Part shown: positions 16,140 through 20,699 of the stretch, piece after piece
Layout: the number at the start of each line of letters is the position of its first letter
Numbering within the stretch: the first letter of the stretch is position 1
Assembly (NCBI GenBank): GCA_002500925.1
Contig: DLTN01000053.1
Location: 49,648-70,346 of the forward strand
DNA length: 20,699 bases
Reading direction: 5' to 3'
Source of the DNA: Gemmatimonadales bacterium UBA7835
GTDB lineage: Bacteria; Gemmatimonadota; Gemmatimonadetes; Longimicrobiales; Gaopeijiaceae
Made by a program: the position numbers and the translations under genes
The notes under the pieces: generated by a model
Seen by the model: the letters and a program-made list of their open reading frames with translations, nothing else
Database searches by the model: none
Told to the model about the DNA's origin: nothing

Positions 16140-16466
16140 ATGGTGACATTGACATCCATGGCCAGCGAAAAGGTCCACGACTTCATTAGGGAACACGGCG
16201 TTGAGACGGAAGCAGGTCTTCGTGTTGCAGTGCTCCCAGGTGGGTGTTCTGGTTTTCAGTATGGTTTGAACATTGAGGACTCCCCGGAATCGGACGACGA
16301 GGTACTCGACATCAGTGGCGTGAAGGTGTTTGTAGATCCTTTTAGCGCACAGTACCTGGATGGGGTAGAGATCGACTATGTAAGTTCGATGATGGGTCAG
16401 GGGTTTACGTTCAGAAATCCTAACGCTTCCGGTGGTTGCGGGTGCGGGAGTTCGTTCACGGTCTGA
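16140..16466 (+). CDS. A-type iron-sulfur carrier (IscA/ErpA/HesB family)
   Basis: A 108-residue protein starting at ATG 16140; the frame is open upstream to a TTG at 16083, but the family begins at VTLTSMASEKV, so the ATG is chosen. The three cluster-binding cysteines are Cys36 (LPGGCSGFQYG), Cys100 and Cys102 (GGCGCGSSF), matching E. coli IscA Cys35/99/101. A-type carriers accept and deliver Fe-S clusters to target enzymes. IscA, ErpA and SufA cannot be separated on sequence alone, and no isc or suf gene is adjacent. It lies 61 nt after the gmhB-like gene and 27 nt before the hydrolase. Confidence 0.93.
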   Translation: MVTLTSMASEKVHDFIREHGVETEAGLRVAVLPGGCSGFQYGLNIEDSPESDDEVLDISGVKVFVDPFSAQYLDGVEIDYVSSMMGQGFTFRNPNASGGCGCGSSFTV

Positions 16467-16493
16467 TGACCTTCGACGGTTGGTTTTAAAGCG

Positions 16494-17147
16494 TTGCAAA
16501 TCCGGACCTTCACCGGAGGAGGGTTCGGCCAGAACGCTTACCTAGCGATCTGCCAATCTACATCCGCTTGCGTTGGCGTAGATCCAGGTGCCGGAGCGAA
16601 AATGCTCGTGCGCGCGATTGAGGAAGAAGATTTAGATCTGCAGGCTGTTCTTCTGACCCATGCGCACCTCGATCATGTAGAAGGGATATCTGATGTTCGC
16701 GCTCGACACCCTGGCGTACCTATCTGGCTGCATCCGAATGAGTTGCATCTTTATCGGGGCGTGCATAAGCAGGCCGCTATGTTCGGTCTGACAACTGAGC
16801 CTCAGCCTGAGCCGACTGACGAACTTATTCCCGGGGAATCTTTTCAATTCGGTGATTGCACCTTCGAAGTCTCGTTCGCCCCCGGTCACTCACCCGGACA
16901 TGTGATCTTCGTTTCCCGGCCGGAGTCACTCGCATTGGTGGGAGATGTAGTTTTCCAGGGTTCTATAGGTCGAACAGACCTCCCCGGAGGGAGTTTTGAA
17001 ACGCTCATGGCGTCTATCCGGCGGGAGATTCTCTCCCTTCCGGACGAGACGATCCTTTTTCCTGGACACGGTTCGGCTACAACGGTAGGACAAGAACGGG
17101 ACACAAACCCATTTTTAGCGCCGCACCGCGGTGGTGAATTGGCGTGA
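16494..17147 (+). CDS. Metallo-beta-lactamase fold hydrolase (glyoxalase II-like)
   Basis: A 217-residue protein with the HxHxDH metal motif at His56, His58, Asp60, His61 (THAHLDHVEG), then APGHSPGH, LVGDVVFQGSIGRTDLPGG and FPGHGSATTVGQE, which supply the remaining ligands of a dinuclear site. This is the YcbL/glyoxalase-II-like subgroup, hydrolysing thioesters such as S-lactoylglutathione or acting on related substrates; persulfide dioxygenase is less likely. The start is taken as TTG 16494 because QIRTFTGGGFGQNAYL aligns with the usual N-terminus, although the ribosome site is poor. It overlaps purN by 4 nt (GTGA). The substrate is not determined. Confidence 0.88.
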   Translation: MQIRTFTGGGFGQNAYLAICQSTSACVGVDPGAGAKMLVRAIEEEDLDLQAVLLTHAHLDHVEGISDVRARHPGVPIWLHPNELHLYRGVHKQAAMFGLTTEPQPEPTDELIPGESFQFGDCTFEVSFAPGHSPGHVIFVSRPESLALVGDVVFQGSIGRTDLPGGSFETLMASIRREILSLPDETILFPGHGSATTVGQERDTNPFLAPHRGGELA

Positions 17148-17848
17148 CACAGGCGCGCGGACCGTTTAGGGCAGCGGTTCTCGCTTCTGGTGGTGGAAGC
17201 AATTTTCAATCACTGATTAATCACGTTGCTTCCGGTGATCGGACATGGTCGATCAACCTACTCGTGATGAACCGTGAGCAGGGCGCCGCGCGTCGAGCAC
17301 GCTCTGCGGGAGTACCGATTCATATCATCCCGACGAAAGGCCGTGAGGTGTCGGAAATCGCTCAAGAGACTCTGAGAGTTCTTGATGAACACGCTATCGA
17401 TATAGTTCTTCTGGCCGGTTACCTGCGTTGTATCCCGTCCGAGGTTACCAGCCGTTTTTCCGGACGCATTCTGAACATCCATCCGGCACTATTGCCAGAG
17501 TTCGGAGGTCCGGGGATGTATGGCATGAACGTCCACCGGGCAGTTGCGGAGTCTGAATCGGCTATGATCGGTGCCACGATTCACTTTGTCAGCGAGCTGT
17601 ATGACGAAGGCACGATTCTGGGTCAGTGGCGGATGTCGCGGTGTCCGGAGGACAGTGCAGAGGAGATCGCGGCTAAGGTCCTTAAGATCGAACATCGTCT
17701 GTACCCCGCGGCCGTCGACCATCTTTGTGATGCTCTTTTGGCGGGTACAAGGCCGGAGCGGATGGTGGATGTTGATGTAAAGGAATCGTTCGAAGAGCAT
17801 CATCGTAAATCTTCTACTTCAATAGAACTGACCGAGGAAATCCAATGA
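17144..17848 (+). CDS. purN: Phosphoribosylglycinamide formyltransferase
   Basis: A 234-residue GART that transfers a formyl group from 10-formyl-tetrahydrofolate to GAR in purine synthesis. It has the phosphate-binding ASGGGSNFQSL near the N-terminus and the catalytic triad Asn111, His113 (NIHPALLPEFGG) and Asp154 (ELYDEGTIL), corresponding to E. coli Asn106/His108/Asp144. GPGMYGMNVHRAV replaces the more usual GLH/GAN form but keeps the fold. A C-terminal tail of about 20 residues beyond the E. coli length is polar. The start is GTG 17144 in a GTGA overlap; the stop overlaps purH by 4 nt (ATGA), so the two are translationally coupled. Confidence 0.95.
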   Translation: MTQARGPFRAAVLASGGGSNFQSLINHVASGDRTWSINLLVMNREQGAARRARSAGVPIHIIPTKGREVSEIAQETLRVLDEHAIDIVLLAGYLRCIPSEVTSRFSGRILNIHPALLPEFGGPGMYGMNVHRAVAESESAMIGATIHFVSELYDEGTILGQWRMSRCPEDSAEEIAAKVLKIEHRLYPAAVDHLCDALLAGTRPERMVDVDVKESFEEHHRKSSTSIELTEEIQ

Positions 17849-19434
17849 AGCGCGCGCTCATTAGCGTGTCCGACAAAAATGGCGCTGTGGCGTTTGGCCG
17901 CGCCCTCCAAGAACGGGATTGGGAAATCTTGTCGACTGGGGGCACCGCTCGGGCTCTTAAAGAGGGAGGGGTAGAAGTAACTTCAGTGTCGGATGTAACG
18001 AGACACCCTGAGATGATGGACGGGCGGGTTAAGACACTTCACCCGGCAATTCATGCAGGCCTGCTCGCCCGACGTGCCAATCCTGAGGACCTGGCCGCTC
18101 TGAAAGAGCAGGGTTACGGTCCGATCGATCTTGTCGCCGTGAATCTTTACCCTTTTCGTGAGACTGTGGCCTCCGGTAACGTCTCAGTCGACGTAGCCAT
18201 GGAGAAGGTCGACATAGGGGGCCCTACGATGATTCGCGCGGCCGCCAAGAATCACAATGATGTTTGGGTGGTGGTTGACCCGGCCGACTATGGCGATGTG
18301 ATTGATGCCATAGACGGAAAGGAAGATCCGTTTTTCCGTCGCAGGCTTGCGGCAAAAGTTTTCCAGCATATCAGCACTTACGACTCCGCTGTCGCCTCGT
18401 ATCTACTTGATCATAGCGCTGAGGAGAGCAACGAAGAAATTCTGGGAGAACACCTGAAAACCTCACTGTCACGTATGCATACGCTGAGATATGGAGAAAA
18501 TCCGGATCAGAGAGCAGCCTTCTACGTTGGAGAAAAAGCCGTCGGTATTTCAGCGTTAGAAAAGCATCACGGAAAAGAGCTCTCATACAACAATATTCTT
18601 GATTTGGACGGTGCGTTACTGAGTCTGTCTCCCTTCGCCAAATCGCCACGTCCCGCGGTTGCGATCATCAAGCATACTACTCCGTGTGGGATAGGGGTGG
18701 GTGACTCGCTGGCTGAAGCGTACAAACGTGCCTTGGCTACGGATCCCGTAAGTGCGTTCGGTTCCGTAATCGCGGTGAACCGTTCTGTGGATGGGGAGAC
18801 GGCCGAGTTAATGTCGAAACTGTTCATCGAGTGTCTCGTAGCGCCCGACTTTTCGGGTGACGCGATCGAGAAGTTGACCGAGAAAAAAAACATTCGAATT
18901 ATGACGTTCCCAGAGGGTTCGGCCGCCTCTTTTCTTGCTGATCATGGCCACCGACCCGAACCGCTGCTTGTGAGGAGCGTTTATGGTGGTGTCTTGGCTC
19001 AAAGCCCTCCTATTCCTCCGTTTTACGGGGAAATTGACGAGTCTTGGCATGTCGTTACTGAGCGTCACCCGACAGAAAAAGAGTGGGATGATCTGAGGTT
19101 CGCTTGGGCAGCTATTTTCGGTGTGAAATCGAATGCCATTCTACTCGCCAAGGACGGGGGCGTGCTCGGCATTGGGGCGGGTCAGATGAGCCGGGTAGAC
19201 TCGTCCAGAATTGCCGTTAGGAAGGCTGGTGATGCGGGGCTCGGTCTTTCTGGAGCGGTACTCGCTTCAGATGCCTTCTTCCCATTCAGGGATGGTGTAG
19301 AAGCTGCCGCTGAGGCCGGAGTAAGAGCCGTGATCCAACCGGGTGGCTCAGTCCGTGATGAGGAGGTAGTCGATGCCGCGGACGAGCATGGCATCGCTAT
19401 GGTGTTCACCGGTAGGAGATTGTTTCGGCATTAG
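17845..19434 (+). CDS. purH: Bifunctional AICAR formyltransferase / IMP cyclohydrolase
   Basis: A 529-residue enzyme for the last two steps of IMP synthesis. The N-terminal MGS-like cyclohydrolase domain (1-200) has ISVSDKNG, STGGTA, VKTLHPAIHAGLL and IGGPTMIRAAAKNH. The transformylase domain has LRYGENPDQRAAFY, the catalytic Lys276-His277 (IIKHTTPCG; Thr replaces the usual Asn), DPVSAFGSVIAVNR, IGAGQMSRVDS and SDAFFPFRDGVE. Length and end (TGRRLFRH) are normal. It is the last gene of the operon, and its 3' end overlaps the convergent thioredoxin gene by 29 bp. Confidence 0.97.
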   Translation: MKRALISVSDKNGAVAFGRALQERDWEILSTGGTARALKEGGVEVTSVSDVTRHPEMMDGRVKTLHPAIHAGLLARRANPEDLAALKEQGYGPIDLVAVNLYPFRETVASGNVSVDVAMEKVDIGGPTMIRAAAKNHNDVWVVVDPADYGDVIDAIDGKEDPFFRRRLAAKVFQHISTYDSAVASYLLDHSAEESNEEILGEHLKTSLSRMHTLRYGENPDQRAAFYVGEKAVGISALEKHHGKELSYNNILDLDGALLSLSPFAKSPRPAVAIIKHTTPCGIGVGDSLAEAYKRALATDPVSAFGSVIAVNRSVDGETAELMSKLFIECLVAPDFSGDAIEKLTEKKNIRIMTFPEGSAASFLADHGHRPEPLLVRSVYGGVLAQSPPIPPFYGEIDESWHVVTERHPTEKEWDDLRFAWAAIFGVKSNAILLAKDGGVLGIGAGQMSRVDSSRIAVRKAGDAGLGLSGAVLASDAFFPFRDGVEAAAEAGVRAVIQPGGSVRDEEVVDAADEHGIAMVFTGRRLFRH

Positions 19435-19987
19435 GGTCTGACCGGACCGAGGGGCTATCAGAAAGTAGACGGTCAACCGCCGCTCGCATGGCAGGTGGAG
19501 CGAAATACCCGACCACTCGATGTTGGACGACTCCGTTGCGGTCGATTATAAACGTAGTGGGGATTGCGTTTATGCCACCGAAGGCAGCCCTGTGGGGATT
19601 GGTTGCTCTTCCTACAGGATACGTGATGCCCCGGTTATCCAAGAACTCGGTTATAGCTCCCTGATGTCCGATGTCGGTCGCAAGCCCGAGGACTAGGACA
19701 CCGTTTTTGGATCTTTCGGAGTGCAGCCGCTGAAGAGCGGGCATCTCGAGCTTGCATGGACCGCACCAAGTGGCCCAAAAGTTCAGGACGACAACTTTTC
19801 CCGCTAGGGAATCCGAATCCACCGAAGACCCGTCGAGTGCGGTGAAAGAATAAGACGGGGCGCGGCCTAGGTCAGGACCTACACCAGTCCATGCTTGGAG
19901 CTGCGGTCCCAAACGGTATAGAGCAAAGACTGTAAGTGCGGTAACGAGTATGCGCTCCACCCATCTGGAGATTAGTCGACGATCCAT
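19406..19987 (-). CDS. Membrane-anchored TlpA/ResA-type thioredoxin
   Basis: A 193-residue protein with an N-terminal membrane helix or uncleaved signal (about 13-26) and a periplasmic thioredoxin-fold domain. The active site is Cys75-Gly-Pro-Cys78 in FWATWCGPCKLEMP, with a cis-proline IPTTFIID. Proteins of this type reduce disulfides outside the cytoplasm, for example during cytochrome c maturation; no cytochrome genes are nearby. It is 49 nt downstream of the Fur-family gene on the same strand and may be co-transcribed, though two small palindromes lie between. Its 3' end lies inside purH. No strong ribosome site is visible before the ATG. Confidence 0.9.
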   Translation of the reverse strand: MDRRLISRWVERILVTALTVFALYRLGPQLQAWTGVGPDLGRAPSYSFTALDGSSVDSDSLAGKVVVLNFWATWCGPCKLEMPALQRLHSERSKNGVLVLGLATDIGHQGAITEFLDNRGITYPVGRATNPHRAAFGGINAIPTTFIIDRNGVVQHRVVGYFAPPAMRAAVDRLLSDSPSVRSDPNAETISYR

Positions 19988-20009
19988 AGTGACTGAGGCC
20001 TACTGTCTG

Positions 20010-20035
20010 AGGATTAGAATCCTTCGAGACTCGAA
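20010..20035. repeat. Two adjacent small palindromes between the Fur-family and thioredoxin genes
   Basis: AGGATTAGAATCCT (20010-20023) is directly followed by TTCGAGACTCGAA (20023-20035), two perfect short inverted repeats back to back just past the regulator stop. They could fold into tandem hairpins in the transcript or be protein sites. No T-run follows on the minus strand. Confidence 0.35.
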
Positions 20036-20036
20036 T

Positions 20037-20405
20037 TCAGGCGCAGGCGACGCAGCGTCCGAATAGGATGATTTCGTGACCGTCGACCTCAAATCCCTCG
20101 GGCGCGATATCTTCGACGGTTTCCGGGCACTGGGGTATGTCGAACGCTTGATCACACGACCTACAGAGAAAGTGATGATGGTGCGGTCGCTCCGCTATTT
20201 CGTACCGAAGTGTCCCACCCGGAAGCTCGACCTCCACTAGCCATCCCTCTAGTGCGAATGCTTTCACTGTCCTGTATACGGTAGCTAGACCCAGGGATGG
20301 AACTATGTCCTGCCCAGCTTGGAGAATCTGCTCTGGTGTGAGAGGACGCCCACAGTCCATGAAGACACGGCGAATCGCGCGACGCTGTCTGGTGTCTCTC
20401 TGCAT
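20037..20405 (-). CDS. Fur-family metal-dependent transcription repressor
   Basis: A 122-residue Fur-family regulator. The winged-helix DNA-binding domain (about 5-70) has TRQRRAI at the start and GLATVYRTVKAFALEG as recognition helix. The dimerisation domain has the metal-binding His75-His78 run (PHHHHFLCRSC), His110, and two CxxC pairs, Cys81/84 and Cys118/121, which form the structural zinc site. HHHH in place of the HHDH of E. coli Fur is seen in Zur and some Irr/PerR members, so a zinc or peroxide sensor is as likely as an iron one. It starts at ATG 20405. The upstream region carries a candidate metal-regulator box (20464-20482). Confidence 0.92.
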   Translation of the reverse strand: MQRDTRQRRAIRRVFMDCGRPLTPEQILQAGQDIVPSLGLATVYRTVKAFALEGWLVEVELPGGTLRYEIAERPHHHHFLCRSCDQAFDIPQCPETVEDIAPEGFEVDGHEIILFGRCVACA

Positions 20406-20463
20406 TTAAAGCCGAGTCTCGTAATTGTGCTGGGGTGATCAGGTGGGATTGCCGGCGTACATT

Positions 20464-20482
20464 TGACTAACCTTACCTAATC
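20464..20482 (-). promoter_or_regulatory. Candidate DtxR/MntR-like operator upstream of the Fur-family gene
   Basis: Read on the minus strand, TTAGGTAAGGTTAGTCAAA (within 20462-20480) matches about 14 of 19 positions of the DtxR/IdeR consensus; the first half-site is nearly perfect and the second poor. It lies about 55-75 nt before the regulator's start. No clear -35/-10 pair was found, so this is a weak call. Confidence 0.2.
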
Positions 20483-20698
20483 CTAGTTTGGTGAGCCTTG
20501 GTCTGCCATATCATTAGGAAGCCTGGAATCGCATCTCCCACAATGATCCGGTGTGCAGCGTCGCACGCTTTCGAAAAGTGCACCGGCTATTAGTAGGCTT
20601 CCGACGGACGAGGTGAGAGGTTCAGGTAACGGGTTGAGGAGCCCAGCGAGAGAAATAGCCCAGGTTAGCGCACCAATTGCGAAGACTGTCATAATGGA
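20483..20698 (-). CDS. Possible small membrane protein, may be cut by the window edge
   Basis: The frame is open from the right edge; the first ATG is at 20692 and gives 69 residues. Two hydrophobic segments (about 2-20 and 27-42) are separated by a Pro-rich turn (NPLPEP), followed by a tail with CTPDHCGRC, a Cys-x4-Cys-x2-Cys cluster that might bind metal. No family was recognised. It lies 77 nt upstream of the Fur-family gene on the same strand. The real start may be outside the window. Confidence 0.4.
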   Translation of the reverse strand, partial: SIMTVFAIGALTWAISLAGLLNPLPEPLTSSVGSLLIAGALFESVRRCTPDHCGRCDSRLPNDMADQGSPN

Positions 20699-20699
20699 C

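Overview
The window is a densely packed bacterial chromosome segment of moderately high G+C. It carries about 17 protein genes, no RNA genes, and no insertion sequences, CRISPR arrays or phage genes. Gene families and layout point to a Gemmatimonadota-like or related FCB/marine lineage: a Gln/Met-rich coiled-coil (DUF4175-like) gene followed by a TPR gene and the secreted family often labelled 'asparagine synthetase B' in Bacteroidota; an Ig-like lipoprotein of Bacteroidota/Gemmatimonadota type; a DapL-like aminotransferase; and frequent GTG and TTG starts at overlapping gene junctions. This assignment is inference from family resemblance, not from a marker gene.

Region 1 (1-7079, + strand) is a tight cluster: the 3' part of the coiled-coil gene, an exported TPR protein, an exported protein of unknown function, a large DinG-type helicase with an N-terminal JAMM (RadC/JAB-like) domain, and a 66-residue membrane protein. 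It ends at a clear hairpin-plus-T-run terminator (7049-7079). The JAMM-DinG fusion is the most unusual gene here. Three of the four cysteine ligands of the DinG iron-sulfur cluster are present with E. coli spacing, but the first is replaced by serine.

Region 2 (7138-9808, + strand) encodes a fumarylacetoacetate-hydrolase-family enzyme, a DapL-like aminotransferase and a membrane-anchored protein with a TonB-like N-terminal anchor but no recognisable TonB C-terminal domain.

Region 3 (about 9875-19434, + strand) looks like one long operon of unrelated housekeeping functions: valS, an Ig-like lipoprotein, selA (selenocysteine synthesis), a gmhB-like phosphatase, an A-type iron-sulfur carrier, a metallo-beta-lactamase hydrolase, purN and purH. 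Most junctions overlap by 1-4 nt or are a few nt apart. A short ORF rich in Leu/Ile/Val precedes and overlaps the valS start. selA implies that the organism makes selenoproteins, but no selenoprotein was found in the window.

Region 4 (19406-20699, - strand) runs convergently: a possible small membrane protein cut by the window edge, a Fur-family metal regulator and a membrane-anchored TlpA-type thioredoxin whose 3' end overlaps purH by 29 bp.
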